From: Phocaeicola faecicola
GTDB taxonomy: Bacteria; Bacteroidota; Bacteroidia; Bacteroidales; Bacteroidaceae
NCBI RefSeq assembly: GCF_013618865.1
Contig: NZ_JABSOE010000016.1
Location: forward strand, 1 to 64,000
DNA: 64,000 bases
Reading direction: 5' to 3'
The position numbers were made by a program, and so were the translations under genes. Below are positions 25,600-34,481 of this stretch, in pieces; positions within the stretch are counted from its first letter, which is position 1; the number at the start of each line of letters is the position of its first letter. Below the pieces are notes generated by a model. The model worked only from the letters and a program-made list of their open reading frames with translations, ran no database searches and was not told the DNA's origin.

Positions 25600-26385
25600 T
25601 TAAAACTGATATCCGAATCCCAGGTTGAGATAGATAGGGTACATGGCAAATGTAACGGTATTGAAGTCCTTTCTGAAGATATCGTTCAGCCCCCATGTCA
25701 GGTCGGCATGCACCGTCAGATGCTTGTAAGCCCTCCATTCTCCTCCGGCCTGAATGCCCCACTGAAAACTGCGGAGTTCGTCCGAGAAGTCATAGGTTGC
25801 CTGATTGTCACCGGTGAAATCGATACGGCTTCCCGTTGCATCAGGAGTACGCAGATGTCCTTCGTATACACTTCCGGAGAACTCTCCCTCCAGCATATAC
25901 GACATATAAGGTCCGGCCGAGAGCTGCCAGCGGTCATTGATCTTGTAATTAACCAGCACCGGTACGGTCAGATACGACATTTTCACCTGAGTCTTTACAC
26001 TTCCGGTCCAAAGTCCTTCTACCTTTCCGCCCGTATCATTCAATATAGCCATTCCGTAATTCTTAACCCGGGCTTCCGTATTCATGTCTTTGCTGTCCAG
26101 ACGCAGTCCTACGGATACACCCCATTTTTTCTGTACATCCACCCATTTGGTAATGTTTCCTTCCAGTGTAATGGCCAGTCCCGGCGAATAACTGTCGAGC
26201 GAACGTATTTCCTTCGGAAGCGGAAGGGGAGAGGTACCTCCGATGTTAAGACCTGCCTTGAACGAATAGTCCAGTCCGTGCAGGGCCGACCAGATCAATC
26301 CTTTGTGTGCTTCCTGTTGCTGTGCGTAGACACCTTCTCCGGCCAGAAGCAATCCTGCGAGTAAGGCGATAATATACTTTTTCAT
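25600..26385 (-). CDS. Outer-membrane beta-barrel protein (porin/OmpW-like)
   Basis: 261 residues with a signal peptide (YIIALLAGLLLAGEGVYAQ). The rest shows alternating beta-strand patterns and ends with the aromatic C-terminal strand YLNLGFGYQF typical of outer-membrane barrels (family PorT/OMP_b-brl_2). Nothing indicates substrate. It starts 12 bases after the PCMD lipoprotein gene, so the two are co-transcribed and may form a surface complex. Confidence 0.82.
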   Translation of the reverse strand: MKKYIIALLAGLLLAGEGVYAQQQEAHKGLIWSALHGLDYSFKAGLNIGGTSPLPLPKEIRSLDSYSPGLAITLEGNITKWVDVQKKWGVSVGLRLDSKDMNTEARVKNYGMAILNDTGGKVEGLWTGSVKTQVKMSYLTVPVLVNYKINDRWQLSAGPYMSYMLEGEFSGSVYEGHLRTPDATGSRIDFTGDNQATYDFSDELRSFQWGIQAGGEWRAYKHLTVHADLTWGLNDIFRKDFNTVTFAMYPIYLNLGFGYQF

Positions 26386-26397
26386 ACAGAATCGTTT

Positions 26398-27483
26398 TTA
26401 TTTGCAAATAATTTCCACTTCATCTATCCACAAGGTACTGCCGATGGCTCCTTTGAAATAAGCCCCTTCGGCACTCGATGAAAAGACCACTGCCAGCTTG
26501 TATTTTCCAGCCGCCAGGTCCTCCTGTACAATCGACTTCCCGTTTTGTGCCACAAACGGCAGGTCAAAAGCTGTCCATTCATCCGTTTCCACGATATCCT
26601 CCGGATTGATCTGGGCCTTCAATACAATGCTCTTGTCATTCAGCGAATTTCCTCCGTCCAGGAAGAAATCACTTTGAGATGCTTCATACAGTACGGCATA
26701 GATATCACACTTGTCTTTCCCACTGAGATTCACCGGTTGCGATCCGGCCTTGAACTTGTAGTAACCTGTCAGCCGTTCCGGCTCTCTGGTAAACGGAAAT
26801 CCGAAATGAGTCGCTTCCAGCGGATGGTTGATGGCATTCTGCACGTCAAAAGAACCGATGAACAGGTTACCCGCAGCAATAGGCATATTGACCATTTCCC
26901 CGAAACTTCCCGTTGTTTTCGTTTCCAGTTTCACGCAGTTGCCCACTTTTCCGCTTCCGGCCTGTGCAGTAGGATAGTCCAGTCCGTTGCTTCCCATTCC
27001 AGTCAGTTTGAATCCGGGATTTCCACTGGCCCATTGCAGTCTTCCGTCGATGTCTGTCAGGTAGAAAATATGATAAGGATCTTTTTCTGCCAGATTCTCA
27101 AACGAATACTTCAGCGGTAACTTCATGACATACAGGTTGATGGAATAACTTACCTGCTGACTGCCATCCTCCGAAGTCACCGTAAATTTCCGCTGAGCCT
27201 GCTGACTGAAGTCATACAAGGGAGGCACATCGGTAGCCAACGGTTCGGCTGCCGCTATCGTAGCTCCGTCGGGCAACTGAAAAATCAGTTCCTGTGCAGC
27301 TGTATTGGCTCCGTCCAGTACATATACATCAATTTCTTTCCGGATATCATTGAAAGTAAGGAGTTGGATATTTGCACCGCTGCATCCATCAATGGCGGCT
27401 TCCACATTGAGTGCTTCGTCCTTTATGCAACTTGTAAAGCATAGGGCCATACATGCACCGATAAATAAATTGCTTAATTTCAT
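26398..27483 (-). CDS. Lipoprotein with PCMD carbohydrate-binding-like domain
   Basis: 361 residues. Lipobox CFTSC with Cys at about 19, then IKDEAL. Residues about 35-115 form an Ig-like domain. From about 125 to the end lies the PCMD ('putative carbohydrate metabolism') jelly-roll domain (YSFENLAEKD, LTGYYKFKAGSQPVN, and the terminal STLWIDEVEIIC). Such domains occur in surface lipoproteins of Bacteroidetes glycan systems. No SusC/D pair is adjacent, so this is not a classic utilization locus. First gene of the unit with the barrel and GHL10 genes; a TACCTTTG -7 box is at 27515-27522. Confidence 0.85.
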   Translation of the reverse strand: MKLSNLFIGACMALCFTSCIKDEALNVEAAIDGCSGANIQLLTFNDIRKEIDVYVLDGANTAAQELIFQLPDGATIAAAEPLATDVPPLYDFSQQAQRKFTVTSEDGSQQVSYSINLYVMKLPLKYSFENLAEKDPYHIFYLTDIDGRLQWASGNPGFKLTGMGSNGLDYPTAQAGSGKVGNCVKLETKTTGSFGEMVNMPIAAGNLFIGSFDVQNAINHPLEATHFGFPFTREPERLTGYYKFKAGSQPVNLSGKDKCDIYAVLYEASQSDFFLDGGNSLNDKSIVLKAQINPEDIVETDEWTAFDLPFVAQNGKSIVQEDLAAGKYKLAVVFSSSAEGAYFKGAIGSTLWIDEVEIICK

Positions 27484-27514
27484 TTTGTGTCAAAAAATTG
27501 AAAGTTAGATGGCG

Positions 27515-27522
27515 CAAAGGTA
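27515..27522 (-). promoter_or_regulatory. -7 box of the PCMD/barrel/glycosidase unit
   Basis: TACCTTTG on the minus strand, 31 bases before the start codon. No good -33 TTTG seen. Confidence 0.45.
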
Positions 27523-27749
27523 ATGAAAATAATTGGCTTACGGTGGATTTTATCCGGCTCTTTACAAAATGTAGCCGCACTTTCGGAACAGCCCCGTTCT
27601 CATGGTTTCCCGAATAGAAAAATCCCCGGTGCAAGAAACCCTCAGCCTGCTTGCGGAGATAAGTTCAGTTATCCCTTCCCGGCAGTCAGTATGGCTTTTT
27701 GCATCGGGGAAAATCACTTCAGATTCTCAGTCCCAGATGAAGGAAAGAC

Positions 27750-29348
27750 TCAGACAATCAGCATTGCAATCATCTGTATGAACAGAATCAGGAAGACCAT
27801 TGCAATCGGATATACCGTCGCATAAGCCACTCCCGGAATATTGCTGTCCACCATCGAGTCGGCAGCAGCCAGACCCGGAGTACTCGTCATACCTCCGGTA
27901 ATGGTTCCCAGCAGGTCAAGTATGCTGATTTTAAATACAAGTCGTCCGATAATTGTAGCCAGCAGCATCGGCACCAGCGTGATGGCTGCCCCTACGCCAA
28001 ACAGCATGAATCCACTTTCCTGGAACGTAGCCACCAGCGTCTTTCCCGCCGACGTACCCACTTCGGCCAGGAAGAGCAGCAGTCCCAGCTGGCGCAGCAA
28101 CTGGTTGGCATGTCCGGTCATCGACCACAGTATCGGTCCGGTCTTGCCTATTGCACTCAGTACCAGTGCCATCATCAGAATACCACCGGTCAGTCCGGGA
28201 GAGAAAGACAGTCCCCCGCCGAAGGAAATATTCAGTTTGCCGAACAGCACTCCCAGCACAATACCCATTGCGATAGGGAAGAAGTCCGTATCCGACAACT
28301 TTTTCGCATCGTTTCCAATCAGTGCGGCAACTCCCTGTAAGCCCTCTTTCTCACCGACCACCATCAGCTTGTCGCCCAATTTCAGTTCCAGGTTGGCCGA
28401 AGGCGAAAGGTCGATACCGCTTCGCCGTACACGCGTCACCGTACAGCCGAAGTTGCGCTGCAGGTTCAGGTCGCAGAGCTGTTTTCCGATCATATCCTTT
28501 TTGGTGAGCAGCAGCGACTCAATGCTCTGCGTATTGCTTAACGGCAACTCTCCCTCCTCGCGCGAACCGAGCATCAGCGCAAGGTTGTTCAGCGACTCCT
28601 CACTTCCCACCGCCTGTATACAGTCATCCTTTTCGATGACAGTATGCGCCTTCGGGATAATGATTTCCTGTCCCCGCTGCAGTCTGGAGATGATAGCCCC
28701 CGTCATCGACCGCACGTTCAGCTGCATGAGCGTCCGTCCGAACACCGTCGGGTTGCTCACCCTGAACAGACAAGTCTTGAGTTCCGGAAACTGGCTGCGC
28801 CGTTCCCTTTCCAGCCGCTTGGCCTCCTCCTCCAGGTCGATTCTCAACAACTTGGGCAACAGCTTCACGAACAGAATCACCCCGATGACCCCAAACGGGT
28901 AGGCGATACCATAAGCAATGGAAGCCAGCGGCGACTGCGTACTGTCGATGGCCACCGCCAATCCCGGCGTACTGGTCAGCGCTCCGGCAATCAGCCCCAC
29001 CAGACTGGGCGTATCGATGTCAAAGAAATATTTCAGTCCCACTCCGGTCAGACAGGCCGAAGCCACAATCAGCAAAGTAATCAGAATCAGTGTCTTTCCC
29101 TTGCTCCGGAACGAACTGAAAAAACCCGGTCCCGCCTGGATACCGATGGTAAAGATAAACAATACCAGTCCGAAATTTCCCAGTTCCTTGGGAATCGACA
29201 CTCCCCAATGGCCAAATGCCAGTGCGATGAAAATGACGGCCGACACATCGAGCGAAAGTCCCGCTATTTTGATACGTCCCAGCATAAAGCCTAAAGCCAC
29301 AATCAGAAAAATAGAAAAATAAGAAGATTGCAGTAAATCGAGTAACAT
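27750..29348 (-). CDS. AspT/YidE/YbjL-type transporter with two TrkA-C domains
   Basis: 532-residue inner-membrane protein with the AspT-YidE-YbjL duplication. The N-terminal membrane half (about 1-170) includes LVLFIFTIGIQAGPGFF and ALTSTPGLAVA. The central cytoplasmic part has two TrkA-C/RCK_C domains (about 195-275 and 285-365, with DKLMVVGEKEGLQ). The second membrane half (about 370-530) repeats the motif as GGMTSTPGLAAAD. The paired TSTPGLA motifs are the hallmark of this exchanger superfamily. Substrate is not evident; relatives exchange dicarboxylates or amino acids. Confidence 0.88.
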   Translation of the reverse strand: MLLDLLQSSYFSIFLIVALGFMLGRIKIAGLSLDVSAVIFIALAFGHWGVSIPKELGNFGLVLFIFTIGIQAGPGFFSSFRSKGKTLILITLLIVASACLTGVGLKYFFDIDTPSLVGLIAGALTSTPGLAVAIDSTQSPLASIAYGIAYPFGVIGVILFVKLLPKLLRIDLEEEAKRLERERRSQFPELKTCLFRVSNPTVFGRTLMQLNVRSMTGAIISRLQRGQEIIIPKAHTVIEKDDCIQAVGSEESLNNLALMLGSREEGELPLSNTQSIESLLLTKKDMIGKQLCDLNLQRNFGCTVTRVRRSGIDLSPSANLELKLGDKLMVVGEKEGLQGVAALIGNDAKKLSDTDFFPIAMGIVLGVLFGKLNISFGGGLSFSPGLTGGILMMALVLSAIGKTGPILWSMTGHANQLLRQLGLLLFLAEVGTSAGKTLVATFQESGFMLFGVGAAITLVPMLLATIIGRLVFKISILDLLGTITGGMTSTPGLAAADSMVDSNIPGVAYATVYPIAMVFLILFIQMIAMLIV

Positions 29349-29390
29349 AACAATAATTTAAAGTAATAAAGGGTTATAAAAATCCGAAGA

Positions 29391-29422
29391 CAAAGATAAT
29401 GCTTTAGGTCTATATTTGCAAA
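29391..29422 (-). promoter_or_regulatory. Promoter of the AspT-type transporter gene
   Basis: On the minus strand TTTG (29419-29422), 20 bases, TATCTTTG (29391-29398), about 43 bases before the start codon. Confidence 0.6.
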
Positions 29423-29578
29423 TCCTTGATTTACTGCACGCTGAAACGCAATATTTTTTAGTTGAAATGTAAGTGGAAAATACCGGAACGGAACTGAAGG
29501 ACGGACTTCCGCACGGAACTGCGGATGCCGGTATCCGAAGACCGCTGTCAGTCGGGTACCGGCACCCGTGGTTCCGGT

Positions 29579-31471
29579 TTATTCATGCAACTGTCCGATG
29601 TACTGATACAACTTCCGGTAAAAGGCATGGCGGGTCAGGGTAGAAGCATCCCCCAGAATAATCAGTTTCATACGTGCCCGGGTAATGGCCACATTCATGC
29701 GCCGCAGGTCGTTCAGAAAACCGATCTGTCCCTCCTCGTTGGCACGCACCAGACTGATAATCACAATGTCTCGTTCCTGTCCCTGGAAACCGTCGACCGT
29801 ATTGACCGTAATCGCACTCCGGAAAGGCTTGAAAAACGGATCCCGTTTCAGCAGCTGGCGCAGGTACTGCACCTGAGCCTTGTACGGCGAAATCAGTCCC
29901 ACATCAATCCGTTCATCCAGAAACCGTTCTTTCCCTATCTTCCCGATATACGCCTTCAGCTGTTCCACCGACAGTTCCGCCTCCTCCTTGTTGATGCGTC
30001 CGTAACTGTCGCCTACAAACTCCTCGTTGCACTCCAGCTCTTCGGTATTGATCCATTCAATCGGCGTATCAAAATCGAGGATGCTCCGGTACTTCACCTC
30101 AGGCGCCGACTGCAGCATCCCCCCATAAAACCATTCGGAAGAGAAACGCATGATCTCATCGTTCATCCGGTACTGCATCCGCAGCAGCGACACACAGTCG
30201 GGCTTGTTCTTGACGATACACTGCATCAGCGTATGCCCCAGTCCCTCTCTTGCCGCCTCCGGATTCTTTACCGTAGGAGGAAGCTGGCAGTGGTCGCCCG
30301 CCAGTATCACGCGGTCGGCCTTCCGGATAGCTATCCAGCAGGCAGCCTCCAGTGCCTGAGCCGCTTCATCGATGAAGAGCGTTCCGAAGCGGTATCCTGC
30401 CAGCAGCCGGTTGGCACTTCCTGTCAGCGTACAGGCGATGACACGTGCCTCGCCGAACAGCGCTTCATTGATCCGTATCTCCAGCTCATTGGCCCGGTCC
30501 TTCAGCGAATTGATCTTCTGTCGCACCGCCTCCCGGTTCGCACTCTTTCTCACCTGCGTATACAGCTCCCTGATTGCCTTGCGGATGCTCCACAGTTGCG
30601 GATAATCAGGATGAGACTCAAAGCGGCGTTCGTACGTAAACGACAACATCTTGTCGTTCACCCGACTGGGATTCCCGATCCGCAAAACCTTCACCCCACG
30701 GTCCACCAGCTTCTCGCTGATCCAGTCGACCGCCATGTTGCTCTGCGCACACACCAGCACCTGATTCTCCCGGTGCAGCGTCTCGTAAATCGCCTCTACC
30801 AGCGTCGTTGTCTTTCCCGTTCCCGGAGGTCCGTGTACGATGGCTACGTCCTTGGCATGCAACACCTTGTTGACCGCCTCCTCCTGCGTCCGGTTCAGCC
30901 ACGGGAAACGTACCGGAAGAAAAGCAAACGTAGCGAGCGGCAGCGTACCGTGGAAGATATCCCTCAGGTCCGCAAGCCGGTTGTTCTTGGCCGCAATCAC
31001 CTGCTTCAGTGCCTCAAACATCAGCCGGTAGCTGGTCTCGTCGAAATAAAGCTGCACCCCTGCCACCTCCCTCGACAGCAGTTGCGCCAGTGCCTCTGCA
31101 TGCGGCAGAATCACCACCATCCGGTCCTCCTCCACATAATTCACCGTAGCCGTGAAATTCAGATAAGTCAGTTTGCCGCTTGCATCCTGCGTAAAGAAAC
31201 AGACCGGCCGTCCATATTCAAACTGATGTTCAATCTCCTTATCCTCACAGCGCTCAATCTCAATCACCAGCTGGTTCAGCGCATTATAATAACTTCTCCC
31301 CATGCGGATCGGATACCAGCACATCCCCCGCTTGATTTTCCGTCCTATCCCCATAGCCTCCGTCTGCTGCTCAAACTGCCTTTTCTCGTAGTCGTATTCC
31401 TCCTTCAGCAGTTCATATTGCTTTTGCAGATAAAGCACGGGCGACGGTATGACACGTGATTCCTGTTTCAT
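29579..31471 (-). CDS. Superfamily 1B helicase, IGHMBP2/Upf1-like
   Basis: 630 residues. The N-terminal domain (about 1-180) contains the family's beta-barrel insertion region. The helicase core follows: RTQEEAVNKVL, Walker A HGPPGTGKTTTL (about 215-226), motif Ia VLVCAQSNMAVDW, Walker B TLFIDEAAQALEAA, motif III ILAGDHCQLPPTV, motif IV/V with NTVDGFQGQERDIVIIS, and motif VI MNVAITRARMK. This matches the Upf1-like 5'-3' helicases found in most Bacteroides. Its cellular substrate is not established. It overlaps the EamA gene by four bases (ATGA), so the two genes are translationally coupled. Confidence 0.92.
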   Translation of the reverse strand: MKQESRVIPSPVLYLQKQYELLKEEYDYEKRQFEQQTEAMGIGRKIKRGMCWYPIRMGRSYYNALNQLVIEIERCEDKEIEHQFEYGRPVCFFTQDASGKLTYLNFTATVNYVEEDRMVVILPHAEALAQLLSREVAGVQLYFDETSYRLMFEALKQVIAAKNNRLADLRDIFHGTLPLATFAFLPVRFPWLNRTQEEAVNKVLHAKDVAIVHGPPGTGKTTTLVEAIYETLHRENQVLVCAQSNMAVDWISEKLVDRGVKVLRIGNPSRVNDKMLSFTYERRFESHPDYPQLWSIRKAIRELYTQVRKSANREAVRQKINSLKDRANELEIRINEALFGEARVIACTLTGSANRLLAGYRFGTLFIDEAAQALEAACWIAIRKADRVILAGDHCQLPPTVKNPEAAREGLGHTLMQCIVKNKPDCVSLLRMQYRMNDEIMRFSSEWFYGGMLQSAPEVKYRSILDFDTPIEWINTEELECNEEFVGDSYGRINKEEAELSVEQLKAYIGKIGKERFLDERIDVGLISPYKAQVQYLRQLLKRDPFFKPFRSAITVNTVDGFQGQERDIVIISLVRANEEGQIGFLNDLRRMNVAITRARMKLIILGDASTLTRHAFYRKLYQYIGQLHE

Positions 31472-32397
31472 GATTCCTTGGTTTTTTCAGCCTTTTCGGC
31501 CAGCATTTGTGCCCTTGATTTACTTTGCGTAACGAGGTAAACCCCTGCGAAAATCAGCAAGGTAGCAGCCGCCTTTCCCCATCCGAAAACACCCATTCCC
31601 AATATCACCGAAACCAGCGTGCTGACAATGGGCTGCACATAGTTGTACATGCTCACCACCGTAGGCCGCAGCGCCTTCTGTCCCACCAGCATCAGGATAT
31701 ACGCACAGTACGTACCGAACAGCACCACATATCCCACCTCCAGCCATACCTCTGTGGCAAAGTGAGTATTCATCATCTCCGATACATCGCGGTAAGAAAA
31801 AGGCAGGAAACAGATGGAAGCATACGTAAACATCCATTTCATCAGGGTAAACACACTGTACTTGGCAATCAGTTTCTTAAAGATAGTCAGGTAGCAGGCA
31901 AAACTGAACTGTGCCGTCAGGCAGAGCAGGTCTCCCCACAGGTTGCTGTCCTTAGCCGCACCGCCCTGGCTTCCCACCACCAGCATCAGTGCCCCTATCG
32001 AGCCCAGGAAGATACCTCCCACCTTCATCGGGGTAACCGGCTCTTTCAGGAAAAGCGCAGCCAGCACCATGGTGATGAGCGGCATCGTAGTCGTAATGAT
32101 TGAAGCATCGATGGGCGAAGTCAGCGACAGCCCGAAAGTAAAGCACCCCTGATTGAATACGATGCTCAACAACGCCGCGAAAAACAACATCAGCAGGTCC
32201 CTGGGCGGCACCTTCTCATCGCGGACAAAAAAAGAAGTTATCCAGAAACACACCGCCCCTCCCGTCATGCGCAGGGTAGCCAGCGAGAGTCCGGATACTC
32301 CCGCTTCCATGGCAGCCTTTCCCATGGGCGACATCAGTCCCCACATGGAAGCCGCCCCCAGCAGCGCCAGATGCGCCTTGATTGTTTTACTGTTCAT
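31468..32397 (-). CDS. EamA/DMT family permease
   Basis: 309-residue inner-membrane protein with about ten hydrophobic helices in two EamA repeats (first from AHLALLGAASMWGLMSPMGK, second from NLWGDLLCLTAQFSFACYL). Drug/metabolite transporter superfamily; exports metabolites or amino acids in relatives. The C terminus is short and charged. It is the first gene of a two-gene unit with the helicase, an unexpected functional pairing. Confidence 0.9.
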   Translation of the reverse strand: MNSKTIKAHLALLGAASMWGLMSPMGKAAMEAGVSGLSLATLRMTGGAVCFWITSFFVRDEKVPPRDLLMLFFAALLSIVFNQGCFTFGLSLTSPIDASIITTTMPLITMVLAALFLKEPVTPMKVGGIFLGSIGALMLVVGSQGGAAKDSNLWGDLLCLTAQFSFACYLTIFKKLIAKYSVFTLMKWMFTYASICFLPFSYRDVSEMMNTHFATEVWLEVGYVVLFGTYCAYILMLVGQKALRPTVVSMYNYVQPIVSTLVSVILGMGVFGWGKAAATLLIFAGVYLVTQSKSRAQMLAEKAEKTKES

Positions 32398-32468
32398 TAT
32401 TCCTCCAGTTTTACGGATATTCCGGGGTGCAAAGGTACAAGGATTCCGAAAAAAGAAGTCAGAATTAT

Positions 32469-32500
32469 ATTGATTAATTCAGAGGAAACCATTAATTTTG
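32469..32500 (+). promoter_or_regulatory. Promoter of the AAA/DUF4435 pair
   Basis: ATTG (32469-32472), 20 bases, TAATTTTG (32493-32500), 29 bases before the start codon. Divergent from the EamA gene. Confidence 0.5.
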
Positions 32501-32529
32501 TTAGTACGATCATAAACCGCAGGCAAATT

Positions 32530-33354
32530 ATGAAAAAACAAGCCGACTATATTAAGCGCATTGAAATCATCGGACTCTGGGGACGGAAGAACATTTCGTG
32601 GAACCTGCGGGCCGATGTGAATATCCTGAGTGGAATCAACGGAATCGGAAAGAGCACCATATTGAACAACTCCGTAAGCCGGCTGTACGCCCTCGAAGGC
32701 GGCTCCCTTTCGAACGGGGTCAATGCGGGAGTCTCTTTCGTCTTTTCTCCCGAAGATGCCACTTACATCCATTTCGATGTCATCCGCAGCTTCGACCGTC
32801 CGCTCATCAACAGCGCCCTGCTCGAAAAGATAGGCAACCAGCACGTGAAGACAGAGCTCGACTGGCAGCTGTACCAGTTGCAGAGACGCTATCTCGACTA
32901 TCAGGTGAACATCGGCAACCGCATCATCGAAATGCTCACCAGCGGTGTGATTGAAGAGCAGGCCCGTGCAGCCGAAGTCTCCAAGCCCAAGACCCGTTTC
33001 CAGGACCTGATAGACGACCTCTTCAGTGAGACCGGGAAGAAAATCATCCGCAAGAGCAACGAAATCCAGTTTGAGCAAGACGGAGACATTCTCACTCCCT
33101 ACCAGTTGTCTTCGGGCGAAAAGCAGATGCTGGTCATACTGCTCACCGTACTGGTACAGGACAACCAGCCTTGCACCCTTTTCATGGATGAGCCCGAAAT
33201 CTCCCTGCACGTAGAATGGCAGCAGCGGCTGATTTCGCTGATCCGCAGCCTGAATCCGAACGTGCAGATCATTCTGACCACCCACTCTCCGGCCGTCATC
33301 ATGAACGGATGGATGGATGCAGTGACCGAGGTCAGTGACATTACCATGCACTAA
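32530..33354 (+). CDS. AAA ATPase, ABC/OLD-like, partner of DUF4435 protein
   Basis: 274 residues from ATG 32530; longer upstream frames lack support and begin before the promoter. Walker A SGINGIGKSTIL (about 34-45), ABC-type signature QLSSGEKQMLVILL (about 195-208), Walker B PCTLFMDEPEISLHV (about 217-231) and the switch His in LTTHSPAVIM (about 254-263). It is a short SMC/OLD-type ATPase without a fused nuclease. The DUF4435 gene follows after 35 bases. AAA plus DUF4435 is the composition of the PARIS phage-defence system (AriA/AriB) and of split OLD-like nucleases. Both genes look compositionally native. Confidence 0.88.
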   Translation: MKKQADYIKRIEIIGLWGRKNISWNLRADVNILSGINGIGKSTILNNSVSRLYALEGGSLSNGVNAGVSFVFSPEDATYIHFDVIRSFDRPLINSALLEKIGNQHVKTELDWQLYQLQRRYLDYQVNIGNRIIEMLTSGVIEEQARAAEVSKPKTRFQDLIDDLFSETGKKIIRKSNEIQFEQDGDILTPYQLSSGEKQMLVILLTVLVQDNQPCTLFMDEPEISLHVEWQQRLISLIRSLNPNVQIILTTHSPAVIMNGWMDAVTEVSDITMH

Positions 33355-33389
33355 GCCTGCACAAGGTTAACCGATAAAATGAGACCGCT

Positions 33390-34403
33390 ATGGGAAAACG
33401 ACTGACAGAAAACCTTTCTTCGCTTTATATCGGGGCCGCCAACAGCCTGAAGCCGAAACGTGCCAGAAAAAAAATCGTGGCTTATGTGGAAAGTTACGAC
33501 GACATTTCTTTCTGGCGGGCACTGCTGACCGAATTTGAGGATGAAACCCGCTATTTCGAAGTGATGCTGCCCTCGAGCAGCTCGCTGGCAAAAGGCAAGA
33601 AAACGGTACTCATGAATCAGTTGGGCCCACAGCTGGGGCAGAACATGATAGCCTGCGTAGACAGCGACTACGACTACCTGCTGCAGGGGCGTACACAGAC
33701 CTCCCGCTACATCATCGAAAGTCCGTATGTCCTGCAGACCTACGCCTATGCCATCGAAAACTACCATTGCTATGCCGAAGGCCTCCATGAAATCTGTGTG
33801 ATGGCCACCCTGAACGACCACATGCTCATCGATTTTCCCGCCTTCATGAAACTCTATTCCGAGATTGCCTACCCGCTGTTTATCTGGTCGGTCTGGTTCT
33901 ACCGGAAACACATCCTCTCGGAATTCTCTCTGCTCGATTTCTGTTCATACGTCAAGCTCGACCAGGTGAGCACCCGTCATCCCGAGAAAAGCCTTGAAGT
34001 CATGTCAAAGAAAGTCAACCGCAAGTTGCGCGACCTGGAGCACAGGCATGCAGACGCAGTGGGTGAGATAGAGAAAATGAAAAAAGAATTCCTGCATCTG
34101 GGCGTAACCCCCGAGAACACCTACATGTTCATTCAGGGACACCACATCATGGACAATGTCGTCATGCGCCTGCTGATACCGGTCTGCACAGTGTTGAGGC
34201 GCGAACGGGAGCAGCAGATCCACGACCTTGCCCTGCACGACCTGCAGTTGCATAACGAACTGACCAATTACCAGCGGAGCATCGTCGGCGTGGAGACCGT
34301 CATCTACAAGAATACCAACTACAAAGACTCTCCGCTTTACCAGCGTATCCGCGAAGACGTAAAAAAACTGATACACTCCATCGATTCCGGCCGGCGCGAG
34401 TAA
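33390..34403 (+). CDS. DUF4435 (TOPRIM-like) protein
   Basis: 337 residues. The N-terminal third reads as a TOPRIM-like fold: KIVAYVESYDDISFW (invariant Glu, about 36) and MIACVDSDYDYLL (DxD, about 91-93), then ESPYVLQTYAYAIENYHCYA, the DUF4435 motif. The C-terminal half is helical (about 200-337) and may be a dimerisation or effector region. The predicted metal-binding residues are intact. It follows the AAA ATPase gene and would form a two-protein complex with it, like AriB with AriA in PARIS. It could also be a housekeeping DNA-processing factor, since no other defence genes flank it. Confidence 0.88.
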   Translation: MGKRLTENLSSLYIGAANSLKPKRARKKIVAYVESYDDISFWRALLTEFEDETRYFEVMLPSSSSLAKGKKTVLMNQLGPQLGQNMIACVDSDYDYLLQGRTQTSRYIIESPYVLQTYAYAIENYHCYAEGLHEICVMATLNDHMLIDFPAFMKLYSEIAYPLFIWSVWFYRKHILSEFSLLDFCSYVKLDQVSTRHPEKSLEVMSKKVNRKLRDLEHRHADAVGEIEKMKKEFLHLGVTPENTYMFIQGHHIMDNVVMRLLIPVCTVLRREREQQIHDLALHDLQLHNELTNYQRSIVGVETVIYKNTNYKDSPLYQRIREDVKKLIHSIDSGRRE

Positions 34404-34481
34404 TCTTTCCTGCCGGATTTTGACACTCCGTTTTTATTTGCTTATTTTGCCGTCTGAATCAGTTAAATCATTTGTATTGTT

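Noticed and set aside
27841-28902. Long plus-strand frame opposite the AspT-type transporter gene
   Set aside because: It is an antisense shadow; the minus-strand frame has two membrane domains, RCK domains and a promoter.
29525-31459. 644-codon plus-strand frame opposite the helicase gene
   Set aside because: The minus-strand product has all SF1 helicase motifs; the plus frame is an Arg/His-rich shadow without a recognisable domain.
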